64,000 bases of DNA from Streptomyces sp. IMTB 2501 (GTDB taxonomy: Bacteria > Actinomycetota > Actinomycetes > Streptomycetales > Streptomycetaceae). Numbering within the stretch: position 1 is the stretch's first letter; each line of letters opens with the position of its first letter. Location: positions 124,001 through 188,000 of the forward strand of contig NZ_MQUS01000002.1 in NCBI RefSeq assembly GCF_001953885.1, read 5' to 3'. The position numbers and the translations under genes are program-made. The notes beneath the pieces were generated by a model. The model had not been told where the DNA came from. It saw only the letters and a program-made list of their open reading frames with translations, and did not search any database. Shown here in pieces: positions 8,290 through 15,508 of the stretch.

Positions 8290-9913
8290 AGATGAGCGCT
8301 TCCTCTCCCTCCCCACCCTGTGGAGTCTGGGACCGTGGCTGTCCCGCCACAGAGGACGTCGGCCTCGGAACCTCGTCCCGGGCCCCTTGCCCCGCGGGGC
8401 GGGTGGTCGGCCTTGCAGCCTTGGTGCGGCTGTCCGCGGAGAGCGCTTGTGGTGCGGGCGCGCGGGATGGCTGGACCGGGTGGCGCAGAGGCGGGGGCTG
8501 CTCGGCCCAGACGGTCTTGCCGGTGGGCGTGTGCCGGGTGCCCCAGCGCTCGGCGAGCTGACCCACCAGGAACAGGCCGCGACCGCCCTCGTCCAGGGCA
8601 CGGGCCCGGCGCAGGTGCGGGGTCGTACTGCTGGCGTCGGAGACCTCGCAGATCAGGGCGGTGTCGTGGATGAGCCGCAGCTGGATCGGGGGGTGGGCGT
8701 GGCGGATGGCGTTGGTGACCAGTTCGCTGACGATCAGTTCGGTGCTGCCGGCGGCGTCCCGGAGTCCCCAGATCGAGAGCTGGCGTGCGGCCCGTCGGCG
8801 TGCGGTGGCGACGACGGCTGGGTCGGCGGGGAGATTCCAGGAGGCCACATGGGAGGCACCCATGATGTGGGTGCGTGCGACGAGCAGGGCGGCGTCGTCG
8901 TCCGGGGAGCCGGGCAGGAGCGTTTCGACGATGCGGTCGCACGCCGCCTCGGGCGAGGGAGTGGCTCGGCTCAGGGTGTCGAGCAGGGTCCGCTGTCCGG
9001 AGTCGATGTCGCGATGGCGAGTTCGGACCAGGCCGTCGGTGTAGAGAACGATCAGGCTGTCTTCGGGCAGCCGGCTGTCGGTGGCTTCGAACGGCAGACC
9101 GCCCACGCCGAGCGGTGGCCCGGGCGCCACATGGAGGAAGCGCACCGCGCCGTCGGGGGTGACGAGGGCCGGCGCGAGGTGGCCGGCGCTGGCCGTGGTG
9201 CAGTGGCCGGAGATGGGGTCGTAGACGGCGTAGAGACAGGTGGCGCCGACTTCGCCGACCGATTCGATGCCTTCTTCGATCTCTTCGAGGATGAGGTCGT
9301 CGAGCTGTGTCAGCAGCTCGTCAGGGGTGAGATCGACGTCGGCGAGGGTACGCACCGCCGTGCGCAGTCGGCCCATCGCGGCGGAGGCGTGGATGCCGTG
9401 GCCGACGACGTCGCCGACGACCAGGGCCACGCGGGCGCCCGAGAGAGGGATGACGTCGAACCAGTCGCCGCCCACACCCGCCTGGGGATCGGCCGGCAGA
9501 TAGCGGGTTCCGGTCTCCACGGCCAGCCGCGTCGGCCGGTGGTGCGAGAGCAGACTGCGTTGCAGCACCAGGTCGGCGCCGTCGGCCTCCTGCGGAAAGT
9601 CGGCCTGGAGGAACCACTGCACGTGCTGCTCGGCGTCCATCAGCGGACAGGCCCGCAGGTCGGCTTCCACCTGGCGGCCCTCTCGGTCGCGCAGCGCGAC
9701 CCGCCCCGTCCACGCCTGTCTCTGCGCGGCCCTCCGCCGGGCCGCGTCGGGAAGGCCGGAGCCCAGAAGACCGGCCGCCGGGCGCCCGACGATCTCGCCC
9801 GGCGTGTATCCGAGCAGCAGCCGGGCACCACGGCTCCACGCGGTCACGACGCCCTGCGCGTCGATGGCCGCAACGGCTGCGTCCGCCACTTGCGGAGTGA
9901 CATGCGTACGCAT
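8162..9913 (-). CDS. PAS / PP2C (SpoIIE) / HATPase_c serine phosphatase-kinase regulator
   Basis: The chosen start is the ATG at 9913 (MRTHVTPQ), giving 583 residues. A PAS domain covers about residues 1-110 (VAAIDAQGVVTAWSRGARLL). The SpoIIE-type PP2C domain covers about 140-350 (GGDWFDVIPLSGARVALVVG; TASAGHLAPALV; VLYTDGLVRTR; DDDAALLVAR). An anti-sigma-type HATPase domain covers about 375-475 (ELIVSELVTNAIRHA; DEGGRGLFLVGQLAERWG). Proteins of this type control sigma factors through anti-sigma antagonists in the cytosol. Similarity ends at VWAEQPPP near base 8488. The remaining about 108 residues are low-complexity read-through that overlaps the next gene, so the natural stop has probably been lost. 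Confidence 0.85.
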   Translation of the reverse strand: MRTHVTPQVADAAVAAIDAQGVVTAWSRGARLLLGYTPGEIVGRPAAGLLGSGLPDAARRRAAQRQAWTGRVALRDREGRQVEADLRACPLMDAEQHVQWFLQADFPQEADGADLVLQRSLLSHHRPTRLAVETGTRYLPADPQAGVGGDWFDVIPLSGARVALVVGDVVGHGIHASAAMGRLRTAVRTLADVDLTPDELLTQLDDLILEEIEEGIESVGEVGATCLYAVYDPISGHCTTASAGHLAPALVTPDGAVRFLHVAPGPPLGVGGLPFEATDSRLPEDSLIVLYTDGLVRTRHRDIDSGQRTLLDTLSRATPSPEAACDRIVETLLPGSPDDDAALLVARTHIMGASHVASWNLPADPAVVATARRRAARQLSIWGLRDAAGSTELIVSELVTNAIRHAHPPIQLRLIHDTALICEVSDASSTTPHLRRARALDEGGRGLFLVGQLAERWGTRHTPTGKTVWAEQPPPLRHPVQPSRAPAPQALSADSRTKAARPTTRPAGQGARDEVPRPTSSVAGQPRSQTPQGGEGEEALIYGGDARHRRSSGRTPAVVGKGSHLSWRRACAAGGRVPGDRRA

Positions 9914-9997
9914 CGTTCTCAGTCCCGTACGTGTCCAGGCGGGTCGGCGAACGCGCCGCACACCGCCGTGTCACCACGGCCGAGGGCCAATAGTCAA

Positions 9998-10063
9998 TCA
10001 ATGCAACACCGACAGGCAGGTGAGCATTCCGCTGATGGTCTCGTACTCCTCGGCCACGGCCAT
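9998..10063 (-). CDS. Possible 21-residue ORF with strong ribosome binding site
   Basis: An ATG at 10063 preceded by GGACAGGAGGCCGGAG opens a 21-codon frame (MAVAEEYETISGMLTCLSVL then His) ending in TGA. It is not recognised as a family. It lies in the 250-bp space between the VOC gene and the phosphatase gene, both on the same strand. It may be a leader peptide, a relic of a longer gene, or chance. Confidence 0.25.
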   Translation of the reverse strand: MAVAEEYETISGMLTCLSVLH

Positions 10064-10156
10064 CTCCGGCCTCCTGTCCCCGTTCGTTGTCCGGTGCCGT
10101 CGCGCAGTCGTCCGGATGGGGGCCCGGACCGAAACGGCGACGCGACTCGCCGGACG

Positions 10157-10966
10157 TCACCGCAGCCGGCGCGAGGTCACCGTGAACTGGGCGCCGTCGG
10201 GATCGCGCAGCACGGCTTCCTGCTCGCCCTCCTCCAGGACGCTGCCGCCGTGCTTCTCCGCGGCCCGGGCGCAGGGCCCCACGTCGGCCACGGCGAAGTG
10301 GACCTGCCAGTGTGGCCTGACCGAAGGGTCCGGTGGCGTCTCCACCGAGCCCGACTCGATGCGGGCCACGATGTCGCCCTGGCTGCGCAGCAGTACCTCG
10401 CCGCCGGCGTACTCGACCTCGCAGGCGCCGGGAAGGCCCGAGGCCCAGTCGAGGATCTCTCCGTAGAAGAAGGCGGCGTCGAAGGCGTCGCGCGTGTGGA
10501 GGGTGATGAACGTCGGTGCGACCTGGCGCCACGTCTCCCACTCGGTGACGAGTTTCCCCTGCCAGATGCCGAAGGTCGCGCCGTGGCGATCGGCGAGCAG
10601 CGCCGCGCGTCCGGGAGGGAACGAGATCGGCCCGACGGCCAGGGTGCCGCATCGCTCCTGGGCGCGGGCCACGGCCTCGTCCGCGTCCGTCACCGCGAAG
10701 TACGGCGTCCAGGCCACGGCCATCTGCCACATGGCGGCCACCCCCGCGATCCCCGCGACGGGTACGCCGTCCGCCAGCGCGGTCCGGAAATGGTCGCCCA
10801 GTCTGGCCCTGCGGCACCGCCAGCCCAGTACGGCACCGTAGAAGCCCTGGGTGGCGTCGAGGTCACGGCTGGTCAGGCTCACCCAGCACGGCGCGCCGAA
10901 CACCGAACGCGTGAGGACGACGTCCGTCGCACTGGATGAGTGTGTCGTGCCGTGGTTCATGGGCAT
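10157..10966 (-). CDS. VOC (glyoxalase/bleomycin resistance) family protein, two-domain
   Basis: The start is taken at the ATG at 10966 (MPMNHGTT; a second ATG follows at 10960), giving 269 residues. Two VOC modules are visible: PCWVSLTSRDLDATQGFYGA with a partner segment ending near residue 130, then APTFITLHTRDAFDAAFFYG through VLRDPDGAQFTV. The duplicated beta-alpha-beta-beta-beta layout is the usual one for stand-alone actinomycete VOC proteins. Substrate and metal content cannot be read from the sequence. The longer upstream in-frame start (11143) is rejected because its about 60 extra residues look non-coding. Confidence 0.8.
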   Translation of the reverse strand: MPMNHGTTHSSSATDVVLTRSVFGAPCWVSLTSRDLDATQGFYGAVLGWRCRRARLGDHFRTALADGVPVAGIAGVAAMWQMAVAWTPYFAVTDADEAVARAQERCGTLAVGPISFPPGRAALLADRHGATFGIWQGKLVTEWETWRQVAPTFITLHTRDAFDAAFFYGEILDWASGLPGACEVEYAGGEVLLRSQGDIVARIESGSVETPPDPSVRPHWQVHFAVADVGPCARAAEKHGGSVLEEGEQEAVLRDPDGAQFTVTSRRLR

Positions 10967-11399
10967 CGCGCCTGATCTCGTACGCCGAGGGCCAACTGCT
11001 CCGACTTCAGTGTCCACCAGCGTTCTGGTCCCGCACACCGCCGGCCTCAGCGATGCGCGAAGAGGCGTTCGTTCCTGCCCGCCCCGGTGACCATGCCGGA
11101 CCGGACGCTTACGGTGTGTTGCGACTCCACCTGGTCGGCGCACATCGGGTGCCTGGCATATCTCGTTGTTGTGCCATGGCGACGCAGCACGATGGCACAG
11201 GCGTGCAGTACACGGAATCGCGGGAACACTTGCGGCATGTCCTGGCGCGCAGCGAGCCGGCGTTCATGGGGCGTCTCGGCGTTGCGGGTGATGAGGACGG
11301 TCTGAACGGGCGGTCAACGGTGGTTGATTCGCCCGCTGGTCCGGAGACGCGCACCATGGAAGGTGACCCACATAGCCCACCTCGCGGAGGTGAACCGCG

Positions 11400-11873
11400 A
11401 TGACGCTGCCCGTACGACACCGGCCCGGCAGCCTGCTGGAGAGGCGGTTCCCGGGCTTCGGATGGGGTGAACCCGTCGCTGCCGAGTTCGATGAGCTGTT
11501 CCAGCGGATGACCCAGCTGCTGGAAGGCACCGCCGCTCCGGGCGAGCTGGCGTGGTCGCCTGCGGCCGACATGCGGGAGACGGACGACGCCTATGTGATC
11601 GAGGCCGACCTGCCCGGGATCAGGCGGGACGACATCGACATCGAGATGAGCGAGCGGGGACTGCGCATCACCGGGGAGTACAAGGAGCGGGAGCGCGAAG
11701 GCGTCCTGCGCCGCAGCACCCGCCGCACCGGCCGTTTCGAGTACCAGGCCCTGCTGCCCGCCGATGTCAGGGCGGAGGAGGTCAGCGCGACCCTGCACGA
11801 GGGTGTGCTGACCGTCACCGTGCCCAAGGCGCAGGCCACCAAGCCGCGGCACATCGAGATCACCGAGTCCTGA
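11400..11873 (+). CDS. Small heat-shock protein, Hsp20/alpha-crystallin family
   Basis: This is a 157-residue Hsp20. After an N-terminal arm (PGSLLERRFPGFGWG) comes a full alpha-crystallin domain: DMRETDDAYVIEADLPGIRR, SERGLRITGEYKERE, RRTGRFEYQALLPADV and GVLTVTVPKAQATKP. The start has a good GGAGG site nine bases upstream. Such proteins hold unfolding proteins in large oligomers. No CIRCE, HAIR or RheA-type operator is seen directly upstream, so its control may differ from that of the hsp18 gene 1.7 kb downstream. A strong hairpin follows the gene. Confidence 0.92.
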   Translation: MTLPVRHRPGSLLERRFPGFGWGEPVAAEFDELFQRMTQLLEGTAAPGELAWSPAADMRETDDAYVIEADLPGIRRDDIDIEMSERGLRITGEYKEREREGVLRRSTRRTGRFEYQALLPADVRAEEVSATLHEGVLTVTVPKAQATKPRHIEITES

Positions 11874-11897
11874 CCCCGCTCGGTGCGCGCCGCGAAG

Positions 11898-11947
11898 CCG
11901 TCGCACGGCAGAGTCCATCCTGCGCGAGCAACTCTGCCGTGCGACGG
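11898..11947. terminator. Strong hairpin terminator after hsp20
   Basis: Perfect 17-bp arms (11898-11914, beginning CCGTCGCACGGC, and 11931-11947) are separated by a 16-base loop, 24 bases after the hsp20 stop. Confidence 0.75.
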
Positions 11948-11981
11948 TGACATGCCGGTACGGGGAGGTGTGGGCACGAAG

Positions 11982-12233
11982 ATGTTGATGCCCCACGTCA
12001 GGACCGTCGCCGCGGCACCTCGTGCCCACCGGTCCGCATGAGCCGCTCTGCTGCGAAATCCGGCGAGCCCGCTCGCCTATCGTCGGCTTGACGACGCCGC
12101 GTACACACTCTGCGTCCTCATGGGACAACGCAACGCCGCCGACGCTGCGGCACAGGCGGAGCGCCTCCTGGCCCGGTCCTCGGCCCCCGTGGCGACGGAC
12201 CGGGCCCGGCGGGAAATCACTGCCTCCCGCTGA
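11982..12233 (+). pseudogene. DUF5133 small protein interrupted by an in-frame TGA
   Basis: An ATG at 11982 gives the typical DUF5133 opening MLMPHVRTVAAA. In the same frame a TGA at 12039-12041 interrupts it. The frame then continues with LLRNPASPLAYRRLDDAAYT and LCVLMGQRNAADAAAQAERL up to a TGA at 12231-12233. The conserved core (RRLDDAAYTLCV) is intact. DUF5133 proteins are small and of unknown function and are common next to Streptomyces stress and PP2C genes. A point mutation to TGA or a sequencing error are both possible. Confidence 0.6.
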
Positions 12234-12739
12234 GCCGATGCACTCCGTAAGCGTCACCGACCCCGAGCGGATGGAATGCCTCCAGCGGCAGCGCCGCGTC
12301 CTCGGCGCCCTGCCGGACGACGTGACGGAACTGCTGGCCGCGCACGCATTTCGGTGTCGAGCGCGCTCAAGCCGAAGGGTGTGGCGTGCACGAGGTGTTC
12401 CCTGGCCACCGGGGCGCACCCGCTTGTCGGCTGCTCCGCAAGGACCGCCACGGCGAGCACGTCTCTGCGCAGCGTCGCCTGGTCACCGAGCAGGGCCGAG
12501 TCCTGACCGACGATCTCCCACCCTGGTAGCCCGTCAGAGCCTGTGCCCTCCAGGGCGATGAACATGTTCACCGGCCGTGGACGAGGGATCAGCCATGCGC
12601 ACCATTCGGCCCATGGGCAGATTCGTACGAGCGGACGAACACGGCGCAGTGTCATCAGCAGGTCCTACTCCCAGCTCGCGACAGTTGAACAGGCGACCTC
12701 AGCAGTACGACTTCGATGTCACCGCAGCGTGCGCATCGG
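12234..12739. other. 506-bp region without a supported gene
   Basis: No recognisable protein is found on either strand. On the minus strand, frame 12254-12655 has a coding-like stretch (MFIALEGTGSDGLPGWEIVG, VLAVAVLAEQPTSG) that could be a relic, but I cannot place it in a family. Confidence 0.4.
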
Positions 12740-13399
12740 TCAGCCGGAGGCGGTGATCGCGGTTTCGGCGGAGTTCGTGAGGGTGTCGAGTCTGGCGGCG
12801 AGGTCGGGGTGGACGGCTGCCAGATGGGGCCGGGTCGCGTTCAGGGGGCGGATGAGGGCGGCGGGATCGTCCTGGGCAAGGGCCTCATCGAGTTGGCCGA
12901 CGGGGAGGCGGGCAGCGCTGGGCAGATCGGTAAGTGCGGTGATCTGGCCGGCGATACGGCGCAAGTCTGCGGCGTTGCGGCGGGCCCAGGTGGCCAGGGT
13001 GCGGTCGGCGGCGCGGCGTTCGCGGGTGGCCTGGACGCGCTGTTCGCCGGTGCTTCCGGTGGGGCCGGGGCGGCCGCGCAGGTAGCGGCGTTCGGCGGCC
13101 TGGCGGCTGGCTACGCCGAGCGGGTGGGCGAGGTCGGCCCAGCTGGCGCCGGCATGGCGGGCTGTTTCGATCAGGCCGGTTTCCCAGCCGGCGAGCTGCT
13201 CACGCACCTGCCGCAGCAACAGGAGGGAGGCAAGAGCCTGCTCCGGACCCGGCCCTGCTTCGCTGGAGGCGTCGCACGTCTCGTCCTGGGCGGCGCGCAG
13301 GGCGTGGTCGATGGCCTCCAGTGCTGCCGCGGCAGCGAGGAAGGAAGCCGGGCTCTGAGCGTCGTCACTGGAAGAGGCCGGCGGGCCGGCTGCCGTCAT
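12740..13399 (-). CDS. rheA: RheA-like heat-shock (Hsp18) transcriptional regulator
   Basis: The start is set at the ATG at 13399 (MTAAGPPAS), seven bases after GGGAGG, giving 219 residues. The upstream in-frame start is rejected because it would lie inside the operators. The middle part carries a helix-turn-helix-like segment (ASWADLAHPLGVASRQAAER), followed by an Arg-rich helix and a helical C-terminus. It is divergent to an hsp18 gene, and the shared region holds two TGTCATC-N5-GATGACA elements. This is the layout known for RheA of Streptomyces albus, a temperature-sensing repressor that shuts off hsp18 at normal temperature. One operator lies 15 bases before its own start, so self-repression is likely. 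Confidence 0.8.
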   Translation of the reverse strand: MTAAGPPASSSDDAQSPASFLAAAAALEAIDHALRAAQDETCDASSEAGPGPEQALASLLLLRQVREQLAGWETGLIETARHAGASWADLAHPLGVASRQAAERRYLRGRPGPTGSTGEQRVQATRERRAADRTLATWARRNAADLRRIAGQITALTDLPSAARLPVGQLDEALAQDDPAALIRPLNATRPHLAAVHPDLAARLDTLTNSAETAITASG

Positions 13400-13414
13400 G
13401 GACACCTCCCAGCA

Positions 13415-13433
13415 TGTCATCCATTCGATGACG
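13415..13433. promoter_or_regulatory. RheA-type operator, site 1 (rheA side)
   Basis: TGTCATC (13415-13421), five bases, GATGACG (13427-13433): one mismatch to the perfect inverted repeat. It sits 15 bases upstream of the rheA start codon. The motif matches the RheA operator described for S. albus; binding here is inferred. Confidence 0.75.
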
Positions 13434-13441
13434 GCAGTATT

Positions 13442-13460
13442 TGTCATCGAATGGATGACA
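13442..13460. promoter_or_regulatory. RheA-type operator, site 2 (hsp18 side), perfect palindrome
   Basis: TGTCATC (13442-13448), GAATG, GATGACA (13454-13460) is a perfect inverted repeat 64 bases before the hsp18 start codon. Its start is 27 bases from the start of site 1, between two and three helical turns. Confidence 0.8.
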
Positions 13461-13524
13461 TGTTACAACGGTTTCGTGAGGCGCATTGGCAGCAACTGCC
13501 CGACCCCTCTGGAGGTGTTCTGAG

Positions 13525-13956
13525 ATGTTGATGCGCACTGACCCCTTCCGTGAACTCGACCGGCTCGCTCAACAGCTGATGAGCAGGGGCACCTGGTCGC
13601 AACCGTCCGCGATGGCCATGGACGCCTACCGCGAGGGCGACGAGTACGTGGTGGCCTTCGACCTGCCGGGGGTGAGCCCGGAGGCGATCGACATCGACGT
13701 CGAGCGGAACATGCTGACCGTCAAGGCCGAACGCCGGCCCGTGGCCAAGTCCGACGACGTGCAGATGGAACTGTCGGAACGGCCGCTGGGCGTCTTCTCC
13801 CGCCAGATCGTGCTGGCCGACACGCTGGACACCGAGAACATCAAGGCCGACTACGACGCCGGGGTGCTCACTCTGCGCATCCCGATCGCCGAGCGCGCCA
13901 AGCCCCGCAAGATCGCCATCGGCGGAGGATCCGCCCACAAGGAGATCTCCGGCTGA
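13525..13956 (+). CDS. hsp18: Hsp18, small heat-shock protein of the Hsp20 family
   Basis: The start is the ATG at 13525 with GGAGG twelve bases upstream, giving 143 residues. It has the typical opening [20 protein letters not shown] and a full alpha-crystallin domain ([72 protein letters not shown]). The close spacing to the RheA-type operators and the divergent rheA gene point to heat-induced expression. It differs clearly from the Hsp20 at 11400, so the two are paralogues and not a recent duplication. Confidence 0.93.
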   Translation: MLMRTDPFRELDRLAQQLMSRGTWSQPSAMAMDAYREGDEYVVAFDLPGVSPEAIDIDVERNMLTVKAERRPVAKSDDVQMELSERPLGVFSRQIVLADTLDTENIKADYDAGVLTLRIPIAERAKPRKIAIGGGSAHKEISG

Positions 13957-14057
13957 CCCCGGTGACAGGGGCCGGTCAGCGGCGGAGGACGGGCACTCGA
14001 TCTTCCCCCACCCGCCCTCCGCCCTCGAACAAGGAGACGAGGAAGGGGGCGGCCGAC

Positions 14058-14490
14058 GTGACCCTGCGAAGGGAAGCGTTCCCCGACCACGTGAAGGAAC
14101 GCGGCGAATACCCAAACGAGCAGGAAGCACAACGCGCGGCCCGCGTTGTTCTCGCCCTGCCGGGCGCACCTGGTCGGTGGGGCACGCACCCAGTTGGCGG
14201 CGCGCCTGCCGGAAGACTTCGCACCGATCCTGCTCAACCCGATGCAGGCCGCCGCACCGATGCCCCGAGCGACTCGTGCGGGCGACCGCGGCCCCGATCG
14301 AGGGGACCACCGAGCAGACCGCGGCCTGGGACGTCAGCGCCGTCCTCAGCACGGTGGCCGACGCTGCCGGTGACGACGTCCTCAACCGGATCCTGCTCCA
14401 GCTCCCCGCGGGCTACGACCTGTTCTTCGGCGACCACCAGCCCACCTGGCCACTCCCACACCCAGTGCCGGCGCCCCGCCCTGCCGGGCG
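14058..14490 (+). pseudogene. DUF2267 protein, first of two tandem copies, frameshifted
   Basis: A GTG at 14058 after GGAGACGAGGAAGG opens TLRREAFPDHVKERGEYPNE and EQEAQRAARVVLAL. The match then moves to a second frame (GGARTQLAARLPEDFAPILL) and a third (TAAWDVSAVLSTVADAAGDD, RILLQLPAGYDLFFGDHQP). Two frame changes, near 14155 and 14270, are needed to restore a DUF2267 domain of about 140 residues. The intact copy follows at 14526. The approximate 3' end is uncertain. Confidence 0.65.
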
Positions 14491-14525
14491 CCGGCACCGG
14501 CGACAGAAAGGCAACCGGCGCAGTG

Positions 14526-14960
14526 ATGTCCGACCAGCGTGCACCGTTTGAGCACATGCCTGCGACGACGTACGAGCAGATGCTGGAGAAGGTCCGCTAC
14601 GAAGGCGCCTACCCCACCAGGGAACGCGCCGAAGAAGCCGTCCGACTGGTCGTTGCGGGACTCGGACGCCAGCTGACAGGCGAGGAACGCGTCGACCTGG
14701 CCGCCCGCCTGCCTCTTCAAGCCGCACGCATCCTCACCGAACAGATCCCCGACACCCAGCCCCTGACCGGCTGGGCCTTCGTCAAGGACCTTGCCGCCCG
14801 CAGCAGCGCCACCCTGGCCACCACCCGCTGGGACACCGGCTCCGTTCTCGCCGCCGTCGCCGCCTCGGCCGGCCCCGAACTGCTCACCAGCATCCTGCGC
14901 CAGCTCCCCACGGGCTACGCACTCCTCTTCGGCCGTGCCGAACTCACCCCAGCCGCCTGA
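14526..14960 (+). CDS. DUF2267 family protein
   Basis: A 144-residue protein from ATG 14526 (GTG at 14523 is an alternative), preceded by GAAAGG. It has two similar helical halves: TTYEQMLEKVRYEGAYPTRE with EEAVRLVVAGLGRQLTGEER, and SVLAAVAASAGPELLTSILR with QLPTGYALLFGRAE. DUF2267 proteins are soluble, helical and of unknown function, and are often found beside heat-shock and stress genes, as here directly behind hsp18. The upstream broken copy shows that the pair arose by duplication. Confidence 0.85.
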   Translation: MSDQRAPFEHMPATTYEQMLEKVRYEGAYPTRERAEEAVRLVVAGLGRQLTGEERVDLAARLPLQAARILTEQIPDTQPLTGWAFVKDLAARSSATLATTRWDTGSVLAAVAASAGPELLTSILRQLPTGYALLFGRAELTPAA

Positions 14961-15039
14961 GCACGCCGAAGGCGAACTGGACCAACGCGGTTGAAGCCGG
15001 ACTTGGGCCAGAGAGGCCCCGAGAACACCGAGCGGGTCT

Positions 15040-15327
15040 TCACCCCGAGGGGTGAAGAGGCTGGTGCCGGGCCAGAGAGTCGGCCAACTGCCGACGGGCC
15101 ATGAACAACGCTGCGTCCAGTTGGCGGGTGCCTGTGACTACGCACAGTGTGTACGTCGCATCCTCAAGTCTGCGGGCAGTCTCCGCGCCGCTGCCGCCCC
15201 GTGCCAGGCGCTGCTGAGGCTTTCGCACCCCTCGACCAGTCCCGCAGAAGTGACGGATCTGCCGCCGATACGACCCGCCGCGCCAGCCAGTTGCAGAAAT
15301 CGGGTCGACAGGTCGCTGCTGCGCCAT
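15040..15327 (-). CDS. DUF5133-type small protein, probably degenerate at the N-terminus
   Basis: The core ARRLEDATYTLCVVTGTRQL followed by DAALFMARRQLADSLA is characteristic of DUF5133. The first about 30 residues (SATGWRGGSYRRQIRHFCGT) do not resemble the family opening, so the true start may be lost or lie in another frame. It is the second DUF5133 relic in this stretch, on the opposite strand to the one at 11982. No function is known. Confidence 0.5.
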   Translation of the reverse strand: MAQQRPVDPISATGWRGGSYRRQIRHFCGTGRGVRKPQQRLARGGSGAETARRLEDATYTLCVVTGTRQLDAALFMARRQLADSLARHQPLHPSG

Positions 15328-15508
15328 CCAGTACCCGGTGGGTGGGAGTGGCGTACCCGGAGAGCGGCTGCGGGTCGTCGAATGACGCGGCGCACCCGCA
15401 TCCGTGACAAGTCCGGACGGTAAATGGCGCGACGGCTTGGACTTTCTGAATCACGCAGTTCTGTGACCGCCATACCCGGTGACAGCGGGGAGACCGGCGT
15501 TCTGGGCC

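Noticed and set aside
8270..10939. Plus-strand frame of 889 codons opposite the phosphatase and VOC genes
   Set aside because: It runs antisense through two well-supported genes and has no domain pattern.
11144..11399. CIRCE or HAIR operator upstream of the first hsp20
   Set aside because: Neither TTAGCACTC-N9-GAGTGCTAA nor CTTGAGT-N7-ACTCAAG was found, and there is no RheA-type site either.
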